Shown here: positions 1-6,748 of the stretch, one piece after another | Layout: each line of letters begins with the position of its first letter | Position numbering within the stretch: the stretch's first letter is position 1 | Origin: Clostridia bacterium | GTDB taxonomy: Bacteria > Bacillota > Clostridia > Oscillospirales > CAG-272 | Reading direction: 5' to 3' | DNA length: 11,647 bases | Assembly: GCA_017629395.1 (NCBI GenBank) | Contig: JAGBXH010000313.1 | Span: 1 to 11,647 of the forward strand | The notes under the pieces: generated by a model | What the model was told of the DNA's origin: nothing | Seen by the model: the letters and a program-made list of their open reading frames with translations, nothing else | The model's database searches: none | Translations under genes and position numbers: made by a program

Positions 1-675
1 GAAAAGCAGCAATCCTACCGCATCATCCGCGCCACCAAGAACAGATACGGCTCGACCAACGAGATCGGTGTATTTGAAATGACCGACAAGGGGCTTGACG
101 AGGTCACCAATCCCTCGGAGATGCTGCTTTCGGGCAGACCCAAGGGTGTTTCGGGCAGCGCGGCAGTTTGCACCGTGCAGGGCACGCGCCCGCTGATCGC
201 GGAGGTGCAGGCACTTGTTTCGCAGACCTATTTCCCCTCCCCGCGCCGCGTGGCAAACGGCATTGATTACAACAGACTTTGCCTGATCATCGACGTGCTG
301 GAAAAGCGCATGGGACTCAAATTCTACCAAAACGACGTATATACCAACGTAGTCGGCGGCTTGCGCCTTGACGAAACCGCAGCGGATCTGTCGGTCGCGC
401 TGGCACTCATTTCTTCGCTAACAGACCGCGTTGTCCCCGAGGGGCTGATTGCCGTGGGCGAGATCGGACTTTCGGGCGAGGTGCGTGCGGTATCGCACGC
501 GGAAAACCGCGTCAAGGAAGCCGCACGTTTAGGCTTTACCACCGCCGTCATTCCCTACCGTAACGTAGAAAAGCGTCCCTTTGAATGCCCCGGCATCAAG
601 GTGCACGCCATTCGCAGCATTTTTGAGCTGCCGAGCCTTTTGGTGACTCTGAAAGACGATGAGCAACAATTTTAA
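1..675 (+). CDS. radA: DNA repair protein RadA (Sms), C-terminal part, 5' truncated by window edge
   Basis: RadA is a RecA-like ATPase that promotes branch migration and processing of recombination intermediates during repair. The reading frame is open from base 1, and 224 residues are visible before the TAA stop. The RadA-specific KNRYG signature (usually KNRFG) is at visible residues 13-17, followed by the usual STNEIGVFEM segment. The rest is the Lon-protease-like C-terminal domain, with the typical GLRLDETAADLSVALAL and GEIGLSGEVR stretches. The N-terminal zinc finger and Walker A/B ATPase motifs must lie upstream of the window, so completeness of the gene cannot be judged. An ATG at 79 lies inside the domain and is not a plausible start. 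The gene ends just before an intrinsic terminator, so it is the last gene of its transcript. Identification rests on the KNRYG motif plus the Lon-like domain and is very secure. Confidence 0.96.
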   Translation, partial: EKQQSYRIIRATKNRYGSTNEIGVFEMTDKGLDEVTNPSEMLLSGRPKGVSGSAAVCTVQGTRPLIAEVQALVSQTYFPSPRRVANGIDYNRLCLIIDVLEKRMGLKFYQNDVYTNVVGGLRLDETAADLSVALALISSLTDRVVPEGLIAVGEIGLSGEVRAVSHAENRVKEAARLGFTTAVIPYRNVEKRPFECPGIKVHAIRSIFELPSLLVTLKDDEQQF

Positions 676-690
676 TTGATCGCATAAGCA

Positions 691-718
691 AAAACGCCTC
701 ACTTTCGTGGGGCGTTTT
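691..718 (+). terminator. Intrinsic terminator after radA, probably bidirectional
   Basis: A 12-bp stem (arms 691-702 and 707-718, one G-U pair) closes a TTTC loop and starts 15 bases after the radA stop. The 3' arm ends in TTTT. On the minus strand the stem is followed by TTTTT (complement of 690-694), so it can also stop the convergent SLH-protein transcript, which has no T-tailed hairpin closer to its own stop codon. Confidence 0.9.
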
Positions 719-754
719 GGTTTGCATAGAAATAAATAGTTAGTTTATGCTATG

Positions 755-840
755 TGATCGCCCCTACAAGTGTTTTCGTTGTCCTTTTACGATACCGATG
801 CCACAGCGTACACAGCCGTAGGGGCGATCAGCGATCGCCC
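755..840. repeat. Nested palindromic intergenic repeat (GGGGCGATC type)
   Basis: The sequence TGATCGCCCCTAC at 755-767 is matched by a perfect 13-bp inverted copy at 818-830. The second copy overlaps a tighter hairpin: GGGCGATC (822-829), loop AGC, GATCGCCC (833-840). There is no T-run on either side, so this is not a simple terminator. It fills most of the 213-bp gap between the convergent radA and SLH genes. Similar GTAGGGGCGATC-type palindromes are, from memory, abundant between genes in many Clostridia assemblies. That suggests a dispersed extragenic palindromic element, possibly a small non-autonomous mobile unit. Only one unit is present in this window, so copy number is unknown. Confidence 0.6.
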
Positions 841-888
841 GCTCTCGGCACAAAGAACATTTTCCGGGGGCGTTGACTTGGAATGCGA

Positions 889-2187
889 TTAGTTACCTTT
901 GATCAGCGATATGGTCTTTGCCAGCCACATTGCCACGTCGGCGCGGGTGATGGCGGCACTCGCCTGCACGCTGCCGTCGGGCGTTTGCAAAATGCCAAGC
1001 GAATACAGCGAAACCACGGCGTCCTCGGCAAAGGCGGGCACGGTATCGGTAAAGCTGACGGGCAGCTTTTGGTTGGCGTAACCGATCAGACCCGAGAGAA
1101 TCACCGCAGCCTCGCCGCGCGTGATGATCTCGCCCGGCTTAAAGTACAGCTCGCCCTTGCTGCCGACGGCACTCACGTAGCCCTTTTCGTATGCGGTCTT
1201 GACGTAGCCCTTCATGGCATCGGGGATCTCACCGTCATCCGCAAAGCCCGTACCTGATACGGGTGCACAGGTCATGCCAACCGCATTCATGGCGGTAACG
1301 AGAAAATCCACGCGCGACATTTCTCTGTCGGGCTCAAAGCAGTACAGGCTGCCCTTCTGCGTGCCGCTCATCAGCCCCAGCTCGCTCATGCGCAAAGCGT
1401 CGGTCAGGCAGGCTTTGCCGTCAAGGTCGTCAAAGCTGCGTCCCAGCGTACACGCCTGCACCGTGATGCTGATCTTGCCCGCTGCGCTGTAGTTGCCGTA
1501 TTGGTCGCGGATGACGTAAGTAAATGCATCCGTGCCCACAAAGTCCTTGCCGGGGCTATAGGTATACGTGCCCGTGGCGGTATCGGTCAAGGTCACGATA
1601 CCCTTTTCGGGATAGCTGACGACTTCAAAGGTCAAATCGTCCCCCTCGGGGTCATAGCCACCAAGCACACCGCAGGCGGGCGTGTTGGCATACACACGCA
1701 GGTTGCTTGACTGCGCGGGCACGGCTGCGGTGGTGGGAGAGGCGTTGACGCTTGTCAGCGTGCACACGATGCAGGTCATCTCGTACGCGCTACCGTCCAC
1801 GGTAAAGCAAAAGCTGCTCTGCCCCACAGCCGTGGTAGCGGGCTCAAAGGTCATAAGCGAAAGATCCGCTGCGCGCAGGGTCTGCCCCGTGACCACACCG
1901 TCCGATCCCACGTACAAAGCACCCTCGACGGGATCGGGCAGCTTGGTAATGGTGACGTAATCAATATAGGACAGATTCATGGCGCGGGCAAAATCCTGCT
2001 TACTGAAGGTGTACTCGTTGCCCACCAAGGTTGCCACGCGCATGTCGGTCTTTGCGGCAAGCACGTGCAAGGCAGGACTGAGCGGCACAGGCTTTTGGTC
2101 GGCAGCCGATGCACCAAAGGTGCAAAGTGCGCACAGACAGCCTATAGTCAAGGCGCACACGATCAGAATTTTCCATACAGGTTTCAT
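889..2187 (-). CDS. Secreted Ig/cadherin-like protein with three C-terminal SLH domains
   Basis: The 432-residue product starts with a signal peptide: Lys-containing N-terminus, hydrophobic core at about 6-22, and likely cleavage after the ASA at 26-28. Residues about 45-148 and 152-243 look like two Ig/cadherin-like beta domains. The second has the NTPACGVLGGYDPEGDDLTF, TYTYSPGKDFVGTDAFTY and ITV elements typical of the Big_9/cadherin-like family. Three S-layer homology repeats follow, at about 252-304, 315-369 and 379-428, each with an FxD-type start and a Thr/Ser-Arg-x-(Asp/Glu) helix (SRVD, TRGE, TRAD). SLH repeats normally anchor proteins non-covalently to secondary cell-wall polymers, so this is probably a surface-layer-associated adhesion or structural protein. 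The start is supported by AGGAG (complement of 2196-2200) 8 bases upstream. The gene is divergent from the pseudouridine synthase. No catalytic domain is seen and no ligand can be named. Confidence 0.88.
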   Translation of the reverse strand: MKPVWKILIVCALTIGCLCALCTFGASAADQKPVPLSPALHVLAAKTDMRVATLVGNEYTFSKQDFARAMNLSYIDYVTITKLPDPVEGALYVGSDGVVTGQTLRAADLSLMTFEPATTAVGQSSFCFTVDGSAYEMTCIVCTLTSVNASPTTAAVPAQSSNLRVYANTPACGVLGGYDPEGDDLTFEVVSYPEKGIVTLTDTATGTYTYSPGKDFVGTDAFTYVIRDQYGNYSAAGKISITVQACTLGRSFDDLDGKACLTDALRMSELGLMSGTQKGSLYCFEPDREMSRVDFLVTAMNAVGMTCAPVSGTGFADDGEIPDAMKGYVKTAYEKGYVSAVGSKGELYFKPGEIITRGEAAVILSGLIGYANQKLPVSFTDTVPAFAEDAVVSLYSLGILQTPDGSVQASAAITRADVAMWLAKTISLIKGN

Positions 2188-2234
2188 ATTTCACGCTCCT
2201 ATTTCAAGATTTTCGATACAATGTATGCAAAAAT

Positions 2235-2281
2235 TTCACACGGTATGTTTTATTCACACTTTTCACATTGTAATTTTCACA
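2235..2281. repeat. Four TTCACA direct repeats in the divergent promoter region
   Basis: TTCACA occurs at 2235-2240, 2253-2258, 2262-2267 and 2276-2281, all in the same orientation (TGTGAA when read toward the SLH gene). The last two flank and overlap the -35 and spacer of the rightward promoter. The 139-bp divergent region is otherwise AT-rich. The repeats could bind a regulator that controls one or both divergent genes. This is inferred from position only, and spacing is irregular (18, 9 and 14 bases). Confidence 0.4.
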
Positions 2282-2296
2282 AATCCATGGTATAAT
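2268..2296 (+). promoter_or_regulatory. Sigma-A-type promoter for the pseudouridine synthase/DUF3810 unit
   Basis: A perfect TATAAT at 2291-2296 is preceded by TGG (extended -10 at 2288-2290) and, 17 bases upstream, by TTGTAA at 2268-2273 as -35. Transcription would begin near 2303, giving a short leader before the ATG at 2327. No equally convincing promoter was found for the divergent SLH gene. Confidence 0.8.
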
Positions 2297-2326
2297 AACT
2301 GTTATCACGCAGGAAAGGAGATTCGT

Positions 2327-3247
2327 ATGGAATTTATCATTGATAAAGAGCACCACGGCAGGACCGTGCTTTCTTACGTGCGCTATACCCTGCGCATCTC
2401 CTCACGTATGCTGACCGTGCTCAAGCAAACAGATGACGGCATTACCGTAAACGGTGAACACGTGACCGTGCGCCGGGTGCTCAACGAGGGTGATTGCCTC
2501 TGCCTTGCCATTGACGACACGGCGGAACGCGCCTCACATAACGTGCCGCCTGCGGACATACCCATCGAGGTGCTTTACGAGGACGCGCACGTCATTGCCA
2601 TGAACAAGCCGCCGCACATGCCCACGCACCCCTCGCACAATCACCATGACGATACGCTGGCAAATGCACTGGCATACAGGTATGCAAAAGACGGTATTCC
2701 CTTTGTGTTCCGCCCCATGGGTCGTCTTGACCGCAACACCTCGGGCGTGGTGCTTGCCGCCAAGGACAAGGTTGCCTCGGGCATGCTGACCGCTGCCATC
2801 AAAGCGGGCGAGGTGCAAAAGACCTACCTTGCCATCATCACGGGAGAGTTGCCCGTGGATGGAAAGATCCATACCATTGAATGCGGCATCCGCCGTATGG
2901 CGGACAGCGTGATCATGCGCACCACCTGCCCCGATTCCACCGATCCCAGCGAGGCGTCAATCACCGATTACGAGGTGCTGGACGCGCGCGACGGTCTTTC
3001 ACTTGTGCGTGTCAAGCCGCGCACGGGACGCACACATCAGATCCGCGTGCACTTTGCGTATATCGGTCACCCTTTGCTCGGCGACGATCTTTACGGCACG
3101 CCCGACGCACGCATTGACCGACACGCCCTGCACGCGCTCAGTTTGGAATTCCCCTTGCCCTTTGCAGACGGGCGCATTTGCGTGGAAGCCCCCGTCGCGC
3201 AGGACATGCTTGCGCTGATACATCAATATTTTCCGAGGTACTCATGA
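2327..3247 (+). CDS. RluA/RluD-family RNA pseudouridine synthase
   Basis: The 306-residue enzyme is expected to isomerise specific uridines to pseudouridine in rRNA or tRNA. Residues about 11-62 form an S4-like RNA-binding segment (SSRML near 25-29, ITVNG at 39-43, VLNEGDCL at 51-58). The catalytic core carries the GRLDRNTSG motif at 132-140 with catalytic Asp135. It also has the RTGRTHQIRVH motif at 232-242 and GDDLYG at 252-257, all diagnostic of the RluA family. Length fits the family. ATG 2327 is chosen because AAGGAG at 2315-2320 lies 6 bases upstream and the promoter -10 is at 2291-2296. The longer in-frame extension to 1979 would start upstream of the promoter inside the divergent gene. 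The stop overlaps the next start (ATGA). RluA, RluD and YjbO/YlyB-type paralogues cannot be told apart by eye, so no symbol is given and the RNA target is unknown. Confidence 0.93.
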   Translation: MEFIIDKEHHGRTVLSYVRYTLRISSRMLTVLKQTDDGITVNGEHVTVRRVLNEGDCLCLAIDDTAERASHNVPPADIPIEVLYEDAHVIAMNKPPHMPTHPSHNHHDDTLANALAYRYAKDGIPFVFRPMGRLDRNTSGVVLAAKDKVASGMLTAAIKAGEVQKTYLAIITGELPVDGKIHTIECGIRRMADSVIMRTTCPDSTDPSEASITDYEVLDARDGLSLVRVKPRTGRTHQIRVHFAYIGHPLLGDDLYGTPDARIDRHALHALSLEFPLPFADGRICVEAPVAQDMLALIHQYFPRYS

Positions 3248-4440
3248 AAAAACAAAACCAACCGATTTCACCGTCGCTCATCACGGCTAAGGAATACGCC
3301 GCGCTATCCCCCGAGGAGCGCGAGGAGTGGCGTGCCGTGCATCCAAGGCACGAGCGGCTGCCCAAATGGTGCTTTGTCTGTTACGGTATTGCAGCCCTTG
3401 CGCTGTGCATTTACTTGGCGGCGCGCATCTTCCCCGCCTTTGCGGATCTGTTCAATCAAAACGTCAGCGAGATCTTTCGCCGTACGCTTGCCGCACTGAC
3501 GGGCTGGATCCCCTTTTCGCTTGGGGAGGCACTGATCTTGCTCTTACCCGTCATCTTCGGTCTTGCCGTCTGGTATGCCGCCAAGTACCGCTGTGACACC
3601 TGGCGCAGCACGTGGAGCTTTGTGGGCATTCTGATAGCGGTCATTTGTATGCTGCTTTCCATGTTTGTCTTCACCTTTGCCACGGGCTATCACGGCACAA
3701 CGCTTGACAAAAAGCTGGGGCTTGCCCAAAAGGAGGTCAGCGCCGAGGAGCTGTACCAAACGGCATTGATCCTTGCAGAAAAGGTCAACGAGGAGCACGA
3801 GAGCATGACCTATGCAAAGAACGGATTTTCGGTCATGCCCTACTCGCTCTCGGAAATGAACGATAAGCTGCTGGACGCTTACGACGTCTTCTGTGCAAAG
3901 CACAAATTCATTGACCACTACGATTCAAGACTCAAGCCCGTCATGCTCAGCGAGCTGATGAACTACACGCACATCACGGGCGTTTACTCCTACTTTACGG
4001 GCGAGGCAAACATTGACATTGCCTTCCCCGATTACACCATTCCCTATACCGCCGCGCACGAGCTGGCGCACCAAAGAGGCATTGCAAGAGAGGATGAAGC
4101 CAACATGGTAGCCTTCCTTGTGTGCATGGAGAGTGACGACGCATATATCCGCTATTGCGCTTACCTCAATATGTACGAGTACGTGGCAAACGCGCTGTAC
4201 CGTGCCAGCCCCGAGCTTTACGCCAAGGCAAGCGGCAAGCTGCACGCTGACGTCAAGAGTGAAATGGTCGCTTACTCCAACTTTTTTGCCAAGTATCAAA
4301 ACAGCACCGCAGGCTCGGTTTCGGGCGCGGTCAACGATACCTTCCTCAAATTCCAAGGCACCGAGGGCACTGCCAGCTATGGCATGGTGGTGGATCTGAC
4401 GGTGGCTTACTACAAGCATCTTGGTATGATAACCGAATAA
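3244..4440 (+). CDS. DUF3810-family membrane protein with HExxH zincin motif
   Basis: The 398-residue protein has three predicted membrane segments (about 43-62, 93-113 and 124-147) and then a soluble region. That region contains HELAHQRG at 272-279 followed by EDEAN at 283-287. HExxH plus a downstream acidic residue is the zinc-binding and catalytic pattern of zincin metallopeptidases. This arrangement (N-terminal TMs, then HELAHQRGxxxEDEAN) matches the DUF3810 family, whose substrate is not known to me. By membrane topology, with three TMs and a positive N-terminus, the catalytic part should face outside the membrane. ATG 3244 overlaps the previous stop (ATGA) with GAGG at 3235-3238, indicating translational coupling. 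The in-frame extension to 3178 is unlikely because it lies inside the pseudouridine synthase. No link in function to the upstream RNA enzyme is evident. Two terminators follow. Confidence 0.88.
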   Translation: MKKQNQPISPSLITAKEYAALSPEEREEWRAVHPRHERLPKWCFVCYGIAALALCIYLAARIFPAFADLFNQNVSEIFRRTLAALTGWIPFSLGEALILLLPVIFGLAVWYAAKYRCDTWRSTWSFVGILIAVICMLLSMFVFTFATGYHGTTLDKKLGLAQKEVSAEELYQTALILAEKVNEEHESMTYAKNGFSVMPYSLSEMNDKLLDAYDVFCAKHKFIDHYDSRLKPVMLSELMNYTHITGVYSYFTGEANIDIAFPDYTIPYTAAHELAHQRGIAREDEANMVAFLVCMESDDAYIRYCAYLNMYEYVANALYRASPELYAKASGKLHADVKSEMVAYSNFFAKYQNSTAGSVSGAVNDTFLKFQGTEGTASYGMVVDLTVAYYKHLGMITE

Positions 4441-4449
4441 ATTCACACT

Positions 4450-4490
4450 CACCCTCAGGGCTGCATATCGTAGCCTTGAGGGTGTTTTTT
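4450..4490 (+). terminator. Intrinsic terminator after the DUF3810 gene
   Basis: A 13-bp stem (4450-4462 with 4472-4484, one G-U pair) and a 9-base loop are followed directly by TTTTTT at 4485-4490. It starts 9 bases after the stop codon. Confidence 0.94.
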
Positions 4491-4515
4491 GCTTTGTCGA
4501 CGATCGGTGCGGCAG

Positions 4516-4552
4516 GCGCAATTGCCCCCCTTTTTCGGGGCTTTTTTTGCGC
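4516..4552 (+). terminator. Second, tandem terminator-like hairpin
   Basis: GCCCC at 4524-4528 pairs with GGGGC at 4537-4541, followed by seven T at 4542-4548. An outer GCGCAA (4516-4521) can pair with TTGCGC (4547-4552), competing with the T-run. It reads in the same direction as the preceding terminator and probably acts as a backup, isolating the murA region from upstream read-through. Confidence 0.65.
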
Positions 4553-4567
4553 TCTTGTGTAGGCGTA

Positions 4568-4792
4568 TATGTCGTGGTGTATCGTATTTTGTCGTAGTAC
4601 GACATAATGTATGAATTGGTCATTTACGATTTATCCTTAATTTCGACATATTCATATGTTATTCGTTATATTTATTGTGTATCACAATATATGATTGTTC
4701 TGTTTAGAACGGTTGTTCTCTCTCTTTAATACGACATAGTTCAATGTTTTCTATGTTTGTGATGGAATTAAATTGTAAATATTATGTTAACA
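4568..4792. promoter_or_regulatory. AT-rich, dyad-dense non-coding region upstream of murA
   Basis: No gene is visible in this stretch, the most AT-rich part of the window. It holds several inverted repeats: TGTCGTA/TACGACA (4590-4596 and 4598-4604); ACATAT/ATATGT (4646-4651 and 4654-4659); TATTGTG/CACAATA (4673-4679 and 4683-4689); an alternating GTTCT, AGAAC, GTTCT series at 4697-4701, 4706-4710 and 4715-4719; ACATAG/CTATGT (4734-4739 and 4751-4756); and the palindrome TGTTAACA (4785-4792). The heptamer CGACATA or its complement occurs at 4568-4574, 4600-4606, 4644-4650 and 4732-4738. The AGAAC/GTTCT pair at 4706-4719 fits the GAACN4GTTC core of Firmicutes LexA boxes, but it lies about 90 bases upstream of the murA -35. 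Function is unknown. The layout suggests protein binding sites or a remnant regulatory region. Confidence 0.5.
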
Positions 4793-4806
4793 ATACGGAA
4801 AATATC

Positions 4807-4835
4807 TTTACTTAATAATTATAATATGCTATAAT
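4807..4835 (+). promoter_or_regulatory. murA promoter (extended -10)
   Basis: TATAAT at 4830-4835 is preceded by TGC (4827-4829) as an extended -10. TTTACT at 4807-4812, 17 bases upstream, serves as a partial -35. A second TATAAT at 4820-4825 overlaps. Transcription from about 4842 gives a leader of roughly 100 bases. In that leader, 4861-4882 can form a weak bulged hairpin followed by T residues; whether it attenuates murA is unknown. Confidence 0.8.
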
Positions 4836-4943
4836 AAATGCACGCTGACACAGGTGACAGAAAGCGATCAAAATCGCGCTTTTTCGCCCCTACTGCATTG
4901 GCAAAGCACACCCAAATTCAACAAGGCAATTTTGGAGATTACT

Positions 4944-6203
4944 ATGGAAAAGATCATTATCAACGGCGGACTCCCCCTTAACGGCGACGTGTATATTGAC
5001 GGCATGAAGAATGCCGCTTTGCCCGTAATTGCCGCTACTCTGCTTTGCTCGGATACCTGTGTCATTGACAACGTGCCTGCCGTCAGCGACATCGCCATGC
5101 TGCTCGATATCATCAAGGGCATGGGTGCAGAGGTGGAATATCTTGACAAGACCACCATCAGCATTAACGCTGCAAACGTGCAGCCGGGCTGCTCTCCTTA
5201 CGATCTCGTTTGCAAGATCAGAGGCTCTGCATACATCATCGGCGCGGAGATCGGCAGATTCGGTACGGCACACGTCGGCTACCCCGGCGGCTGCGATTTC
5301 GGCGTTCGTCCGCTCGATCTGCACCTGATGGGCTTTGAGGCTCTGGGCGCAAAGATCTCCGTTGAGCAGGGGTATATCAATGCCGTTTCCCCCATGGGTC
5401 TGCACGGCAGCTCGATCTATTTCCGCCTCCCCTCCGTTGGTGCAACTGTAAACTGCATTCTCGCCTCTGTCTTTGCCGAGGGCGTGACCACCATTGAAGG
5501 CGCTGCGCAGGAGCCGCATATTGTTGACATGGTCAACTTCCTTAATAACTGCGGCGCAGACATTACCGGTGCAGGCACCTCCAGCATCAAGGTGCGCGGT
5601 GTCAAGGAGCTCAAGGGCTGCCGCCACACCATCGTACCCGACATGATCGAGGCAGGCACTTACATGGCTGCCGCTGCCATGACGGGAGGCTGCGTATGCG
5701 TACACAACGTCGTTCCCAAGCACATGGAATCCGTCTGCTCCGTTCTCTCAAGAATGGGCGTCAAGCTGGATATCGGCACCGACACCATCACCGTACATAG
5801 CGACGGAAAGCTGATCGCTACCGACGTTGTCACCCAGCCCTACCCCGGCTTCCCCACTGACATGCATCCCCAGATCAGTGCGCTGATGTGCGTAGCCGAG
5901 GGTGTATCCCGCATGAGTGAAATGGTATGGGATAACCGCTTCAGATACATCAACGAGTTCCAGAAGATGGGCCCGATGATCTCCGTTTCCGACAGAACCG
6001 CATCCTTCAACGGCAACCAAAAGCTCTCCGGTGCACCCGTGGTCTCCACCGACCTGCGTGCAGGTGCGGCACTCATCATCCTTGCGCTTCGTGCACAGGG
6101 CACCTCGCAAATCTCCAAGATCTCGCTGATCGAGCGCGGATACGACAACATCGTCGGCAAGCTGGCAGCGCTGGGTGCGGACATCAAGAGAGTGGACGAA
6201 TAA
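4944..6203 (+). CDS. murA: UDP-N-acetylglucosamine 1-carboxyvinyltransferase (MurA)
   Basis: MurA transfers enolpyruvate from phosphoenolpyruvate to UDP-GlcNAc, the first committed cytoplasmic step of peptidoglycan synthesis and the target of fosfomycin. The 419-residue length matches MurA exactly. Family residues are present. K22-N23 lies near the start, as in known MurA. The catalytic-loop cysteine C117 in YPGGCDFG corresponds to C115 of E. coli. D306 in FPTDMHPQ corresponds to D305, and R372 in DLRAG corresponds to R397. The Cys rather than Asp in the loop predicts a fosfomycin-sensitive type. ATG 4944 has GGAG at 4934-4937, 6 bases upstream, and starts at the canonical family N-terminus. 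A longer GTG start at 4854 adds 30 residues with no family counterpart. The gene is a single-gene transcript with its own promoter and terminator. Firmicutes often carry two murA copies, and which paralogue this is cannot be decided here. Confidence 0.97.
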   Translation: MEKIIINGGLPLNGDVYIDGMKNAALPVIAATLLCSDTCVIDNVPAVSDIAMLLDIIKGMGAEVEYLDKTTISINAANVQPGCSPYDLVCKIRGSAYIIGAEIGRFGTAHVGYPGGCDFGVRPLDLHLMGFEALGAKISVEQGYINAVSPMGLHGSSIYFRLPSVGATVNCILASVFAEGVTTIEGAAQEPHIVDMVNFLNNCGADITGAGTSSIKVRGVKELKGCRHTIVPDMIEAGTYMAAAAMTGGCVCVHNVVPKHMESVCSVLSRMGVKLDIGTDTITVHSDGKLIATDVVTQPYPGFPTDMHPQISALMCVAEGVSRMSEMVWDNRFRYINEFQKMGPMISVSDRTASFNGNQKLSGAPVVSTDLRAGAALIILALRAQGTSQISKISLIERGYDNIVGKLAALGADIKRVDE

Positions 6204-6222
6204 TTCAAATAAACAAAAAAAC

Positions 6223-6259
6223 GCCTCCCCTTCCGTTGTGGTTGGGGAGGCTGATTTTT
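6223..6259 (+). terminator. Intrinsic terminator after murA, bidirectional in form
   Basis: GCCTCCCC (6223-6230) pairs perfectly with GGGGAGGC (6244-6251), with TTTTT at 6255-6259 three bases downstream. On the minus strand the same stem is followed by GTTTTTTT, so it is also a backup stop for the convergent zinc-ribbon transcript. Confidence 0.9.
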
Positions 6260-6265
6260 GAAATC

Positions 6266-6310
6266 AAAAAAAGGACGCGGCGGCATGCCTTAGCATGCCG
6301 CCGCGTCCTT
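6266..6310 (-). terminator. Strong terminator of the sigma factor/zinc-ribbon transcript
   Basis: A perfect 18-bp stem (6271-6288 with 6293-6310) closes a 4-base loop. Read on the minus strand it is followed by a run of T (complement of the A-run at 6266-6272). It lies about 85 bases beyond the zinc-ribbon stop codon and meets the murA terminator head to head. Confidence 0.92.
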
Positions 6311-6394
6311 CGACCGTTGGCTGTAATATCAGATATAAAACGAAGATCTTTTATGTTTCCTGTTTAATAAATGATGATACGCGCGTTCAGTGCA

Positions 6395-6700
6395 TTACTT
6401 TGCTCTTCTTGCCTCAAAGCATGCGCTGCAGTAAACAGGTCTGTCGTTGGAGGGCTGGAAGTTCAGCTTTGCTTCGCCGCCGCATTCTGCGCAGGTTGCG
6501 ATGAAATACTGACGCTCGGGCTTGCCTGCGTTCTTCTTAGCATCGCGGCATGCCTTGCAGCTCTTGGGCTTGTTCAGGAATCCCTTTTCCTTGTAGAAAG
6601 CCTGCTCGCCTGCGGTGAATACGAACTCATTGCCGCACTCCTTGCAAACCAGAGTTTCATCAACAAACTCTTCAACAACTTTTACTTCATCTTCGTACAT
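6395..6700 (-). CDS. Small protein with two zinc-ribbon domains (zf-trcl type)
   Basis: The 101-residue protein contains eight cysteines in four CxxC knuckles: C19/C22 with C48/C51, and C70/C73 with C91/C94. These predict two structural zinc ribbons. The N-terminal half (LVCKECGNEFVFTAGEQAFY, then KPKSCKACR) matches the probable zinc-ribbon domain called zf-trcl. The C-terminal half (CAECGGEAKLNFQP, then DRPVYCSACF) resembles a second CxxC zinc-binding family often found beside it. Residues 1-16 are acidic. No catalytic residues are seen. A nucleic-acid or protein-binding role is plausible but unproven. GAGG (complement of 6710-6713) lies 9 bases upstream of the start. The gene follows the sigma factor by 48 bases in the same direction with no terminator between them, so co-transcription is likely. 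The region 6311-6394 beyond the stop holds no gene. Confidence 0.85.
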   Translation of the reverse strand: MYEDEVKVVEEFVDETLVCKECGNEFVFTAGEQAFYKEKGFLNKPKSCKACRDAKKNAGKPERQYFIATCAECGGEAKLNFQPSNDRPVYCSACFEARRAK

Positions 6701-6748
6701 TTGCTTTTACCTCGCTTGTGATTGGTATTGATTATTTATGGTAGACCC

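Noticed and set aside
719..888. Possible CRISPR-like or ncRNA region between radA and the SLH gene
   Set aside because: There is only one inverted repeat pair and no regularly spaced direct repeats, so an array is excluded. No promoter for an RNA gene was seen.
1979..2326. N-terminal extension of the pseudouridine synthase
   Set aside because: The extension would start upstream of the promoter and inside the divergent SLH gene. ATG 2327 has a strong ribosome binding site at the proper spacing.
3925..4623. A 232-codon minus-strand reading frame overlapping the DUF3810 gene
   Set aside because: It is the reverse shadow of a well-supported gene, extends through both terminators, and its translation shows no domain-like features.
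4854..4943. GTG start adding 30 residues to MurA
   Set aside because: MurA proteins begin at the MEKIIINGG-like segment, and GGAG lies 6 bases before ATG 4944.
4890..5723. A 277-codon minus-strand reading frame inside murA
   Set aside because: It is a shadow of murA, whose catalytic residues and exact family length leave no doubt; there is no start signal on the other strand.
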